Source: Owenia fusiformis
Taxonomy: Eukaryota; Annelida; Polychaeta; Sabellida; Oweniidae
Length of the DNA: 64,000 bases
Assembly (NCBI GenBank): GCA_903813345.2
Contig: CAIIXF020000001.1
Location: 7,755,098 to 7,819,097 of the forward strand
Direction: 5' to 3'
Shown here: positions 1 to 10,510 of the stretch, piece after piece
Numbering within the stretch: the stretch's first letter is position 1
How the letters are laid out: each line of letters starts with the position of its first letter
Made by a program: the position numbers and the translations under genes
The notes under the pieces: model-generated
What the model saw: the letters and a program-made list of their open reading frames with translations, nothing else
The model's database searches: none
Told to the model about the DNA's origin: nothing

Positions 1-2396
1 CAGTTTTTGATAGTTTTCATTCCCTAAAAACAATATACAAAAATACATGTACCCTTCTCTTGTTACTGTGCATTCTTTAGAATAAAACAATTTATCAATT
101 TTTGTTGCTATCTACATCATTGATCTTATCTTACTTACAAATATTCTGCTGTATTCAAATGCAATGTTCTGGACTGGACAGTCACCTGTAGTGCACTGAA
201 GCTAGACTAATTATAGCCCACTCAGTCACTTACATCAACTCACACTCATGAGGTCAATGCAACCAACTCTTTTTGTTGTTACAATTAATTGGCTATATAA
301 CTACATGAACAGTCAACTCAAAAGAACTCACTCACTTACATGTATCAAACCACTTACCCCTACATGAACAGTCAACACAAAAGAAATAAAATTTTCCAGA
401 TTAGATCATTGACCATTTACCTGCAATATACCATTTACCTGTAATAAGAATGTGTGTGATTTAAGTAAGATAAAGCATTCGAATTCGATTTGATAAGAAA
501 TAATAACCTCAGGCCTTCGGTGTATTATTTCTTATAAAATCTCATTCTTATGCTTTATCCAGTACATAAGCAAATTGGGTCAGCATGAATAAAATAATAA
601 TCATTAATTTATGTTACAGTGCAGTTCAATGCATATACCTATAGGTTGGGCTGTACAACACTCTTCTTTTTTGGTTATAATGAAATATTTTATATTATTT
701 ATGTTGAATATTATCAGTAAGCATCGATAAAATATAAACTTGTCAAATTTTATTGAAAAGAAGTAGTGAATAAGGAAATGTTTGTTATTTTGACTTCAAT
801 TTTGGTATAATTTTATCAAAAGGTGGCGCTATTAAAGCAATTTCTTATGTTTATACTTCATAAAAAATGTACTTGGTATTACTAAATAATATCTGAAGAC
901 ACTAATTTATCACATTTTATTGAAATAAAGGCAGTAAAAAAAATAACAAAAATATACATATTAGACGATAATTTTGGCGGCCATCTTGAATTTTCACCAT
1001 GAAGGAGTGCAATTCGCGCTCGGCAATGCGGATCAAAATTTTTAGAATGTCCATATTAGTCTGTGTGCTGAAAATCTAAGAATATATATGATCGTGAACT
1101 ATCACCATGTTAGAAACCCATTAGTGATTTGACTATAAAAAAAGTATTCAAAAAATTAAAACAAAATCCCCCAAAATAGATAAAAATCAAGATAAACCTT
1201 TTATTTCATTAACAAGATACTTTTTTAAAATCAACCAAAATTTCCCTTATACAATTACAATATTGAGAGACCTAAACATGTTGTGTTTAAATGTCGTTTT
1301 GTCCAATGAGGTTCGGAAAGATGTTTCATTTCACTCTGGAAACATGATACCAAGAACAAAACAAGAGTTTGATGTGTTTTCTAAAACAAAATAGATGAAA
1401 GTACATATATATGTTTCAAATTATATTGTTACCATTCAAAGGATGACCATTAAATTGACGATGTGTAAAATTTTTAGAATTTTTTCATGACTGGTTTAAG
1501 AGAAACGTGTGTTCAAAAAGTTCTCCATATCGATACCACTCCTTTCTCCCACCAATTTAAAGTGTTTTACAGTATTGCATGGAAACGGCGCATGGACTTT
1601 GCATGCATGCGGTTTTGCTAAGGGTATACTTCAATTTTTTTTCAGAAGTTCAAAGCTATTTTAAGGTTTAAGATTTGACCTTCAATGACCTGTAGAAGGT
1701 CAAAAATTTATAAAAAGGTGAAAAACGTCTTTTTTTCAACTTGCTTTTAATTGATTAATTTTTTTTTCATAATCATCTATGAGTTCTCAGAAGTTCAAAT
1801 CTGACTATAGATTTGAGACTTGACCTTCAATGACCTTCTCATGGTCAAATTGACCAAATTGTTTTATAAATCACATACAACTTCTCAGACATTCATAATA
1901 TGGGGGGAATTTTTTTGTATAACCCTACTCCTATGAATTAAACATAATTAGTAGACTGTTCTTAAATTTTAGATTTTTATGCATTGCTACATATCAAATT
2001 AGTTTGTATAAATGACTGTAGCCTAAAGAATTGAAGGATTTTCACAAATAAATGGTTTATCGAGTACAGACATTTACCATACATTCACAATTACAGACTA
2101 TTACAGCGACATCAGGACAACTAAAAGCAAATTCAATTATTCATTAAATTTTGGTTGAGGTTAAAAACATTAATACAGTCCATCGATGTATTCTATGCAT
2201 TATTGAGTATGAATATGAAATATGTGGTTTTCCGTGACTCTTCAGTAAGGAGGAATGAAATACCAAGCAGGAAGGTGATGTGAAATTTGAGTAAAATTTG
2301 CAAAATTTAATCTAACAAAAATCTACCATTATTTGTAGAATTTTGATTAGATGTAAAATATTAATTCATCCCATAAATATATCTTATGCATTCTTT
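1..2396. other. Non-coding AT-rich sequence with old repeats
   Basis: No coding exon was recognised. The stretch holds the 469-559 hairpin and a short direct duplication (ctacatgaacagtcaac near 301 and 361). A block at about 1150-1560 reappears, inverted, at 22965-23200 and in part at 23200-24330. It is probably intron or upstream sequence of the gankyrin-like gene whose first visible exon is at 6500, but that link is inferred. Confidence 0.5.
469..559. repeat. 91-nt imperfect hairpin
   Basis: The outer bases GATAAAGCAT and ATGCTTTATC are exact complements. The inner blocks ATAAGAAATAATA and TATTATTTCTTAT also pair, around a short loop with CTCAGGCCTTCG. This gives stems of about 40 nt. It could be a minimal MITE or a structured transcript; no flanking target duplication was identified. 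Confidence 0.6.
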
Positions 2397-3787
2397 CACG
2401 GTGTCCAACCCAAACGCTCTTACATGCACAACGGAATGTTTCATCATGGGCTTTCAATTAGAAGGGTATGCAACTCTGTGTAATAAGCATGAGACCTTCA
2501 AAATGAGCAATGCCATGCTTGCATTTTATGGAAATATTTCATAAAGTATTAGATATTAATGTATATGTTTTAGTATTATTTTGAATAGAAATCAATTTTC
2601 AATATGATTAAAGCATAAGATATATTCAATCTCATGTAAAAGTAAACAAAAAAGACCAGAAAGAATAAGAGGTATCAAGATGTTCTCTTCGAGTATTGCA
2701 TTGTGGGTAATTATTCAAGAACACATTCCAATAAAAACATAATTTGTGGGAGAATGTTCACTTTGTGTATTGTCATAATTATGATGAATTTCATTTTTTA
2801 TTAGATTATCAACATGTATGGAGATAATCATGTTTTTATTTATGAGTTATTTCTTCAAATCATCCATAAAATGTAAAAATAAGATTTTCTTGGAATGTGC
2901 TAAGATTCTCCAATTTTGAAAACCCAAAGGCAATGTTTATGTATGAAATATTGGGAGTTGCCTACCCGTCTAGTTGAAAGCCCATGGTTTCATCCACGCG
3001 GAAACGGGGCTAATGAAGATCCCACTTTGACTGTAAGTATTGTTTCATTAGTTTCTCTTACATATCACATGTTATGGTGACATATTATGTACCATTCGAT
3101 GAACAATACCCTGATCAAAGCTCCATAGTGTAGATCAAACAAATCTGAAGTTGACGAATTGACCACAAATTACGAATTAAATTAGTATTTATATGAAATT
3201 TGCTCTAAAACATAAAACTATTGACAAATAAACAAAAAGTTTATATGTGAATTAATCTTTCTCTTTTGATGCCAAGGGATACAATAGATCTCCTTGAAAA
3301 GGAAAGTTGAGCCTATTCCGCAGTGTTTCCAGTTCACTGTGTTCACCAGATCGCAGCATTTCTTGAATATGACTTTTAAGACTTGATTTTTTGTTATCAA
3401 ATCACGATTACGATAATGTATGGTGTGATCAAGGTTTGTAATTTGACCAAAATATACTCTGATGCTCAACTCGACTAGTCGCATGTCTCGACAAACAGGG
3501 TTTTGACCGGAAGAATGACAAATACGTTTATGAATTTTGATAACTATACTGCTTAAGACAGCTCTTCCTAATTGCTTCAAACGTCGACAGCCATCCAAGT
3601 ACAATATATCACACCTATCAAATGGTATACTTGAAATAAGTAACACATACTTCTTATTCCCATCATTGGGGAAATTGTCAGATGACTCATCATTTCCATT
3701 CGCCATACTCCAGAGCGTTTCTTTGTTTAGTTTCAGTAATGAAACGCTCAATCTTGCATGTAAGAGCGTTTGGGTTGGACACCGTGT
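2397..3787. mobile_element. DNA transposon-like element with 32-bp terminal inverted repeats
   Basis: The left end reads CACGGTGTCCAACCCAAACG and continues to TGCA at 2428. The right end (3755-3786) is its reverse complement, ending GGACACCGTG. A second inverted pair lies inside: catgggctttcaa...gggtatgcaactc near 2449-2480 against gagttgcctaccc...ttgaaagcccatg near 2954-2985. A clear target duplication was not resolved. A fragment of the inner repeat (catgggctttcaact) recurs near 33915. The superfamily is not assigned. Confidence 0.7.
3218..3751 (-). CDS. 177-codon ORF of unknown function inside the TIR-bounded element
   Basis: This is the longest open frame inside the 2397-3787 element. 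Its start lies just inside the right terminal inverted repeat. The translation has a Lys/Arg- and Cys-containing, mildly basic composition (for example FDRCDILYLDGCRRLKQLG and KVIFKKCCDLVNTVNWKHC), with no DDE/D transposase signature, zinc-knuckle spacing or signal peptide that I recognise. A 177-codon open frame in AT-rich DNA is unlikely but not impossible by chance. It may be a decayed accessory protein of the element, a captured host exon, or not a gene at all. Confidence 0.3.
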   Translation of the reverse strand: MSVSLLKLNKETLWSMANGNDESSDNFPNDGNKKYVLLISSIPFDRCDILYLDGCRRLKQLGRAVLSSIVIKIHKRICHSSGQNPVCRDMRLVELSIRVYFGQITNLDHTIHYRNRDLITKNQVLKVIFKKCCDLVNTVNWKHCGIGSTFLFKEIYCIPWHQKRKINSHINFLFICQ

Positions 3788-4179
3788 CCTTTAATTGTGA
3801 AAATCAAATATGTGGGATGTCATGACTCCTCAGTAAAGAGGAAGGAAACGACTGGAGGGAAGATAATTTAAAATTTGGGTAGGAATTTGCTAATGAGAAA
3901 TTAAATCTTCCAAAATTCTACAATTATTTTGAATTATTAAATTATCACAATTTCTAAATAATATTTAATGAACAGTTAATTTTGTAATGTGTGGGGCTAA
4001 GGCCGTGGATGTTTTTTTAAGAATAAACAAAAATGAATATAAAATATGGTAAAAAATCTATTCTAACATTTTGCAAACATGACATATCTGCAACAACTAC
4101 ATGTACTAGGGCAACAGCCCAACTCATATGTGGGTGTTTTCCATGTACAGAACAAGTGAAACAATTGATATAAATACAC

Positions 4180-4490
4180 CCAGAAAGTGCTTATTTTGCA
4201 AAAAAAGAAAGACCAATCAAGATTTCCACCTACTCACATGCCTTGGAATAGCACATTAAAGGAACAGCTTACCAGGCTGGTGTAGTTTGGGGACAAATGC
4301 TAAATGCTTCACCAACTGGCCTTTACAACTACATCAACTGGGGATGGGACAATAATGAAACTGTTACCCCACTGTGGACAACCCAGACACAGTCCTCCAA
4401 AGCCTGCCAAGCTCTTGTACAATGTTCATATAAAAAGCTATGTTCTGTATGCACTTGTAAAAACCCAGGACTTACATTTTGTGACAGTAT
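4180..4490 (+). pseudogene. Relic of a Cys-rich C-terminal domain of an uncharacterised repeat-associated animal protein family
   Basis: One frame reads ALE-stop-HIKGTAYQAGVVWGQM, then WGW, PLWTT, SSKACQALVQC and CxxCxC. From memory this resembles the conserved tail pattern (ALxQHIxRAxYQAGxxWGQ, WGW, PxWTTLPEASKACxELxxCxCKKxC) found in many uncharacterised invertebrate proteins often linked to repeats. The in-frame TAG sits where the family usually has Gln. Upstream homology breaks off near 4180 and downstream runs into a tandem repeat. It is a dead fragment. The family identity rests on pattern memory, not on a search. Confidence 0.5.
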
Positions 4491-6345
4491 TTATGAAATT
4501 GAAATTATAACAGAGTAAAAAAGATCCATGTGGAACTCCTTCAAAGGCTATTTTGTATTTGGAAGACAATAATTTAATTTGAACCTGAAATATAAGATAA
4601 AATGATGTTTGAAATATTATCTTTATTCAAGAAAACAGGTTCATTTACTTAAAGGAATATTCCTTGCCAGACCCTTTCTCTCTTGATATGGTAGCTATAA
4701 TCATATATATAGTTTCCATATTTAGCAAAACATGGGAAAATGTTTTAATATGGTCAATATTGATAATTTAAAAATCTCGTGCTTATTTCCAGTGAGCTGC
4801 CATCTTTTAAGATTTCTTGCAGGAAGTGATGTCATCAACTCTCAACTTCTATAACCCTGCCCATAACAGTATAAGAAAGTAGCACAAAATCACTTCTAGA
4901 CAAATGATCATTACTTTCTGTGCAAAAATATTTTCAGGGCTTGTCAACTTAAAAATAAAAGAAGAGATTTTCAGAAGGATTAAATAAGATACAAAGTTGA
5001 AAAAGAATATTTAGCTGGTTTTGTAATTCTTAATAGTCACTCACCTAATGCTATATGCAAAGTTGAGAGTCGATGACATCACTTCCTGTGTGAAATTTTA
5101 AAAGATGGCAGCTTACTGGAATTGAGCATCACATTTCTAAGTGATCAAATTTGACCATATCAAAACATTTTTGCGTGTTTTGCTAAACATGGCAAGCATA
5201 TATATGGTTATGGCTACCATATGAGGAGAGAGATGGTTTGGCAAGGAATATTCCTTTAAGTTGTTGCAAAATAAGAGCCCTCTCAAAATACTAGATGTAA
5301 ACAACATGCTTTACTGCTGAAACAGTATTATTTTTAACCACATTTATCTCTATATATGAATCTACAGTGTTATTTGTACCAAATTATGCGTATATGGTGG
5401 CCATTTTGAATTTTTTTGGAAATACTGTTCGGTTTTATCGATCACAGGGATGGAATTTTTCCTAATAGCATAATAACAGATGTAAAAGTCAGGACTTACA
5501 TGTACAGACTTGTGCAATTGCACATGCAATTCTGTATAAGTCATTAACATTTTATGACAGTATATATGAGATTGTGATTATAACAGAGTAAAAAGGAACC
5601 ATGTGGAACTCCTTTAAAGGCTATTTTATACTTGTAAGACAATGATTTAACTTGAACTTGAAATATTAGATTGAAAAGATGTGTGAAATATTATCTTATT
5701 CAAGAAAACAGGTTCATTCACTTTAATTGTTGCAAAATAAGAGCCCTCCCAATATAGAACCTTGTAGAATCCCTATATAAAGTCATTTTGTCCAAATTCA
5801 AATCATTAATGAATGTGACTGTATTTGTAGATGTAAACAACATGCTTTACTACTGAAATAGTATTATTTTTAAACCACATTTATCTCTATATATGAATCT
5901 ATAGTGTTATTTGTACCAAATTATGCATATATGGCGGCCATTTTGGATTTATTTTGAAATGGTGTTCGGTTTTATCGATCACAGGGATGGAATTTTTCCT
6001 AATAGCATAATAAGAGATGTTAAAAGTCAGGACTTACAAATACAGACTTCAGTTGTTGCAAAATAAGAGCCCTCCCAAAATAGAACCTTGTAGAATTCCT
6101 ATATAAAATCATTTTGTCCAAATTCAAATCATTAATGAATGCGACTGTATTTCTAGATGTAAACAACATGCTTTACTCCTGTTCCAATATTATTTTTAAA
6201 CCATATTTATCTCTATATATGAATCTAGAGTGTTGTTTGTACCAAATTATGCCTATATGGCGGCCATCTTGAATTTTTCTTGAAATAGTGATCGGTTTTA
6301 TTGATCACAGGGATGGAATCTTTCCTAATAACATAAATAACAGAT
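4480..6345. repeat. Array of about 2.6 diverged direct repeats
   Basis: The block starting ttgttgcaaaataagagccctc occurs at 5261, 5728 and 6054. Each copy is followed by gatgtaaacaacatgcttta, then a cggttttat(c/t)gatcacagggatgg stretch. Upstream parts (ataacagagtaaaaa...ccatgtggaactcctt) repeat at about 4507 and 5580. The first copy is interrupted by the foldback element at 4653-5255. The array ends about 150 bp before the gankyrin-like exon. Confidence 0.75.
4653..5255. mobile_element. Foldback/MITE element (603 bp) with TTAA target duplication
   Basis: The termini are AGGAATATTCCTTGCCA and its complement TGGCAAGGAATATTCCT, with inverted arms of roughly 200 bp. Both arms carry AAGATGGCAGCT-like and TGATGTCATC-like blocks in opposite orientation. 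It is flanked by TTAA at 4649-4652 and 5256-5259. The second copy of the surrounding repeat (about 5710-5735) has a single TTAA at the homologous place and no insert, which fixes the boundaries. TTAA duplication is the piggyBac hallmark, but the termini do not start with the usual CCC, so the superfamily stays open. Confidence 0.85.
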
Positions 6346-6499
6346 TAAGCCATTAAATTTGCTTGTATCACCAATTGAAATATTTTCCAGCAAATTCCCC
6401 CCACTATAACAAAAATGAAGAAATAATGTATTGACTCTTGGCCGACTGTTTATTCCACTCTTTTTACTCAATTGTTAAGCCATATTCTTGTCATTTCAG

Positions 6500-6646
6500 G
6501 CTAACTGGACTCCACTGATGATTGCATCTTCTGCAGGAGGCTTGAACATTGTGAAGATGCTTGTACAAAGAGGAGCACAGGTGAATGCTGTTAACAGTAC
6601 AGGTCAGACTTCGCTCCACTATGCTGCATCAAAAGATAGATATGAG
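6500..6646 (+). CDS. PSMD10: Gankyrin-like (26S proteasome regulatory subunit 10) exon, ankyrin repeats
   Basis: This exon has 49 codons, phase 0 at both ends. It is preceded by a pyrimidine-rich ttgtcatttcag acceptor and followed by GAG|gtaggt. It encodes ANWTPLMIASSAGGLNIVKM, then a loop with RGAQVNAVNSTGQTSLHYAA and SKDRYE. This spans one ankyrin repeat and the start of the next, and aligns residue for residue with the part of gankyrin reading WSPLHIAASAG...KGAQVNAVNQNG...LHYAASKNRHE. In animals gankyrin is an assembly chaperone that binds the Rpt3 ATPase C-domain during 19S proteasome assembly. The next exon is 26.5 kb downstream and continues exactly where this one stops. Earlier exons must lie left of the window. 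Confidence 0.85.
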
Positions 6647-7254
6647 GTAGGTGAGGCCTATTAAAGTGCTGATACAAAATAAATGGTGCGTTTTCAAATT
6701 AAACAGAGTGCTCCTACCAAAATGAATTTGCCTACATACCCCAGAGACTCTTATCCGATAGATAGAATGCACAAATAAAACAAAAGTTTTGCTATTATGG
6801 GTAAAAAGTTCTCTTAAAATTTTGAAGTGATTTTACCTGTTAATTCTGTCCTTGGTCCGCCATTTTTGCGGAAGTTACACTGAAACGCAAACTCTGTGAA
6901 ACAAAACGAAATCACTAGAAAAAACCATGGCACACATCATGCGCATGCGCACGAAAGTTTAAACCAATCAGATTATTTGATTATTTTTCGCACATGAATT
7001 ATTTGCTTCTAAGCACTAACCATGAAAGCTAACCACAATAAACAAACCTGGTGGAGATTACCCTTACTTCAATTTAGCGAAATTTCAGCTCAAACTCGTG
7101 ACAAATGCATTATGCATACGCTGGTATGAAGCCTTGGAGACACTCATTTTGGTAAATATGATTTACGGTGTATACTTTTCTGCAGTTTGTGGGAGTTTGG
7201 GACATTAAAAGTTAAATTCAAGAAAATATGCCAACTATAAGACTTATCAATTAA
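6647..7254. other. Start of the 26.5 kb gankyrin-like intron
   Basis: No exon was recognised. The sequence is AT-rich and unique as far as can be judged, with a cluster of CG/GC-rich motifs near 6850-6950. It ends where the CCCATCGAACG repeat begins. Confidence 0.5.
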
Positions 7255-7284
7255 TTATCCCATCGAACGAAGTTCGGCGGGATA

Positions 7285-8799
7285 TTCACCTTTCCCCAAA
7301 GTCAGCTCATGAATATTATAATTAGCAAATCTGAAATCTCTGACATCAGAGTAGGGCAGATTTTCGCGGGAAAATCTGAACACATTAGGAGTCAATGTGA
7401 ATCGTGACGGAAACGGGTTAATTCTATTGTCAAATTATGTTGAGTAGTAATAATATTTATGATAAATGTCATGGAATTGAATTAATTATACTCACGTCTA
7501 TATTCCCCCTTCTTTATATTGTTCTGGGGAATCAAATAAATAGAGAAATATTAATGTGAAGAGTCCAATGTTTCCTGTACATTTTCAAATTACGTCGATT
7601 GTACAAAACCCCATGTTTAGTTCTCGTCTATCAAAATGTCAACATCTCATGGTAATCTTAAGTTCGTGTAATATTTTCTCATGGGGTGAAAAGGGGGATA
7701 CGGCTTAACCTTGAAGAAAAAGTATTCGACTCTCAAATCTGGGCCAACGGTGCGTTATTTTCACTTACGTTCAGCCAACTATTATACCACATGACAATGT
7801 TACTTTTATGTCTGCCAAAGAATTTGACAATGGTTACATGAGTGATGACTAATTTCATTGAACAATGTTAAAGCCGTTCATGTATGCTTTGAGACAATGT
7901 ACCAGAGTTGCTTGTTTTACCCACGATTGTCTATTTGAAGAGATTTATCTCTTGAAAAGCCCATGGGCGTTCTTATAAATATCGATCTTTTTAGAGAACT
8001 ATCAGGATATTTTTGGACGTAGACCTACAAGAGAGAAACTCTGGCAATTCACTTAGCCCGTAGTCAGGATTTACCTGGGGGAGCGGTTTTACTAAGGGGG
8101 AGCTTTTTGACAGTTTGGGCAAAAAAATCATACGAAAAGTGTTCAGAATGATAAAAAACTGCGTGATTTTTAAAGAATTTCTGGGAGGGGGAGCGGTCGC
8201 TCCTTCCGCCTCCCCCCCCCCCCTCCTTGACTACGGGCCTGTAATTAAGCTTTGAATTGCAGTTAAAATGCAAACAAGTACAGTATATGATGAATATTAT
8301 TTACTTCAATATATAATTTGACCATGAGCAATCGCAAATTATTTGGGCAACCCGATGAGAAAAATGCAAGTGGACTCTGACATTTAAAACTGTTCTTCAT
8401 ATACTTTTTATTAGAAACATAATGAACTATTTAATTGAATAATCATGATAAATGTATATTCCTAATCCATACAGGCTTATTGTTTGAATGACTGTCAATC
8501 TTTGGTTTGCGTAGTTGGATTCACTTTGTTCAAAGATGAGCACTCGTATTACAATTATTTCTATGGTTTGATTTACCTGATGGTGTATTTAAGACACAGC
8601 TTCAGACAAAATAGTCAGAAAAATATATTTCACTTAGTTTTGTTATAATTTTATAATGAGATCTATTTTACTCAATCGGCGATCTAATACTAATTGAAGT
8701 TTTGGCGCGAAATGTGCCCTGCTTTGACATCATTGATTTTCATCGTCCAATCAGCGCAGCTGTCAAATGAGTACACTTTGGACTTTGGAGAAAGGTGAA
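7285..8799. mobile_element. 1.5 kb DNA transposon-like element with TA-type duplication, nested in the CCCATCGAACG repeat
   Basis: The ends are TTCACCTTTCCCCAAAGTC and GACTTTGGAGAAAGGTGAA, with weaker inverted homology extending about 100 bp inward (gacatcagagtagggcag against ctgctttgacatc). TA flanks both sides (7283-7284 and 8800-8801). The uninterrupted copy at 26880 reads gggatatagggaac across the site. The 2-bp duplication suits Tc1/mariner-like elements. No transposase frame was seen, so it is non-autonomous. Confidence 0.75.
8056..8241. mobile_element. Short MITE, CCCGTAG...CTACGGG family, copy a
   Basis: It is bounded by GCCCGTAGTCAGG and TTGACTACGGGC, with C/G homopolymer runs next to the inner ends (cctgggggagcggt and tccccccccccctcc). 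It sits inside the 7285-8799 element, making a third nesting level. Related copies lie at 11903, 13844, 15694 and 17492. Confidence 0.65.
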
Positions 8800-9756
8800 T
8801 AGGGAACGCCTCCGTCCGTCCGTACATACGTCCGTCCGTCCGTACGTCCGTCCGTCCGTCTGGGCAATAACTCAAATACTGTTCGCCCGATTTTGTTCAT
8901 ATTTTGTACACATATACCCTATGGAAGTAGAAAATCTGCTCGAAAGCTGATTTTCAAAATGGCCGCTCATTTTAAAATGGCGGCCATTTTAGTGACGATT
9001 TTACAGTAATTTAGGTGCAATATGTAAAACTGCAATAGCAATATGTTTTAAATGTGAAAAAATTATAAAGGACATTAATAATGCTATAAATGTGGATATT
9101 AAAGAAGCACATGGCAGCCATCTTGAAAAATGGCGGCCTTTACTTGCATTTTACGATTTTTGCTGTAACTCAAAAAATAGTGGAGCGATTTTGTTCATAT
9201 TTGGTATGTGAATACTATAAGCATTGCACACTGTCTAAAGACACTTTTGGTAGAAGGCGGCCATTTTAAAAAATGGCCTCCATTTTAATGTATTTTACAA
9301 TAACTCGAAAAGTAGTGGAGCGATTTTGTTCATATTTGGTATGTGAATATTATAAGCATGGCACACTGTCCTATGGTCCTATGACACTTTTGGTAGAAGG
9401 CGGCCATTTTGAAATAAATTTGAAAAATGGCCGCCATTTTAACATATTTTACTCTAACTCGAAAAGTAGTGGAGCGATTTTGTTCATTTTTGGTATGTGA
9501 ATACTTTAAGCATGGCATACTGTCCTATGAAACTTTTGGTAGAAGGCGGCCATTTTGAAAACAATTTTGAAAAATGGCCGCCATTTTAATATTATTTCTT
9601 CTGATGACAACTTGGCTAGTGAGCAACCATTTTGAAAATGGTGGCCTTTCTGGTGTGTTGTTTTATGATATTTGCGCTTCGTTTATAAAAATGCCAGCCA
9701 TTTCTGTTCGATGGGATTCGCTACGCTTTGGCGTTGCCGTTGTTCTGGTTTGTATC

Positions 9757-10330
9757 AGCATTGTTAGCATCTTTAAAGATAACCCCCCCCCTTTAACTCG
9801 CGGTTCAAAAGCTTGCCAATTTTCAAAATGGCCGCATTTTTTCTCATAAAATTCACCTTTGAACCATTTGGTAGCTTTATAAATAATTTCAGGTGTTCTG
9901 CATTGATAAAAGCCATGTCATTGCAAATAGAGAAGTTATATGAAATAATTTTGTTACAAAAAATTAGCAAAAGTTAACATTGATTTGTTCATCTGTCTCT
10001 CAGTTAGTCCACAATAGTGGCACATCTGAAACCTCTGTTGATAGGATTCCCATTTTAAGTTATTTTTGTTCAACATTGATAAAGAAAACCTGTCTATGAC
10101 TCCTGGTTCAAAAGCTGAACTATTTTCAAAATGGCTGCCATTTTTGTCTCGCGAAATCCATTTTTGGACGGCTTTGTATTGAAAACCTTGTACCTCGTCT
10201 TACATACCCACGTATGTGGGTTATGATACAGTCTTTGAAAAGTTCAATTTTTAAAGTTTTAAAAGATTTTTCAATCTTATAGCAAATGCTTACTTAGATG
10301 TATTAATGCACTAATTCTATTTATTTATTT
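9757..10330. repeat. Fragment of the tcaaaagct...aaaatggc(c/t)gccattttt repeat family
   Basis: Blocks such as aaacctctgttgataggattcc(c)attttaagttatttttgttcaacat and ctcctggttcaaaagct match the bodies of the repeats at 23466-24112 and 24470-24740. A short palindrome tacccacgtatgtgggt lies near 10205. No gene was seen. Confidence 0.6.
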
Positions 10331-10510
10331 ATTAGACTCCAGATGTAAATCTGGAGTCTATTGTTTTCGTCAGTATTCTTTATTATTCTTTATTAGACTC
10401 CAGATGAAATCTGGAGTCTATTGTTTTCGTCAGTTTTCTTATTCTTATTATTAGACTCCAGATGAAATCTGGAGTCTATTGTTTTCGTCAGTTTTCTTAT
10501 TCTTATTCTT
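10331..10510. repeat. Three tandem copies of a terminal hairpin unit (TAGACTCCAGAT...ATCTGGAGTCTA)
   Basis: The perfect stem-loop AGACTCCAGAT(g)aaATCTGGAGTCT followed by attgttttcgtcagt occurs three times in a row, at about 10335, 10392 and 10453. The complement of its stem (atctggagtctg) reappears at about 19740 and 21588, after a ggatgactcggct block. This suggests the other end of the same family. Confidence 0.7.

Larger units (their letters stand above)
7256..9756. mobile_element. CCCATCGAACG-family repeat, copy 1, interrupted by a nested transposon
   Basis: It starts with a stem-loop (TCCCatCGAACgaaGTTCGgcGGGA) and, after the insertion at 7285-8799, continues with agggaacgcc and a CCGT-rich microsatellite (about 8810-8870). 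The body contains repeated blocks ending aaaatggccgccatttta. It finishes with ttcgatgggattcgctacg...gttgttctggtt, whose TTCGATGGGAT is the complement of the start. A second, uninterrupted copy lies at 26851-27890 and a diverged end fragment at about 26640-26690. The amino-acid-like ORFs inside are repeat shadows. Confidence 0.75.

Noticed and set aside
8820-8870. Possible CRISPR-like array at the GTCCGTCCGTCC tracts
   Set aside because: Simple 4-bp microsatellite without spacers, in a eukaryotic repeat.
8690-8875. ORF with RTDVRTDGR repeats, and the similar SIRPSVRPSVRPSVR ORF at 26815-27108
   Set aside because: Translation of the CCGT microsatellite in the CCCATCGAACG repeat, not a protein-coding gene.
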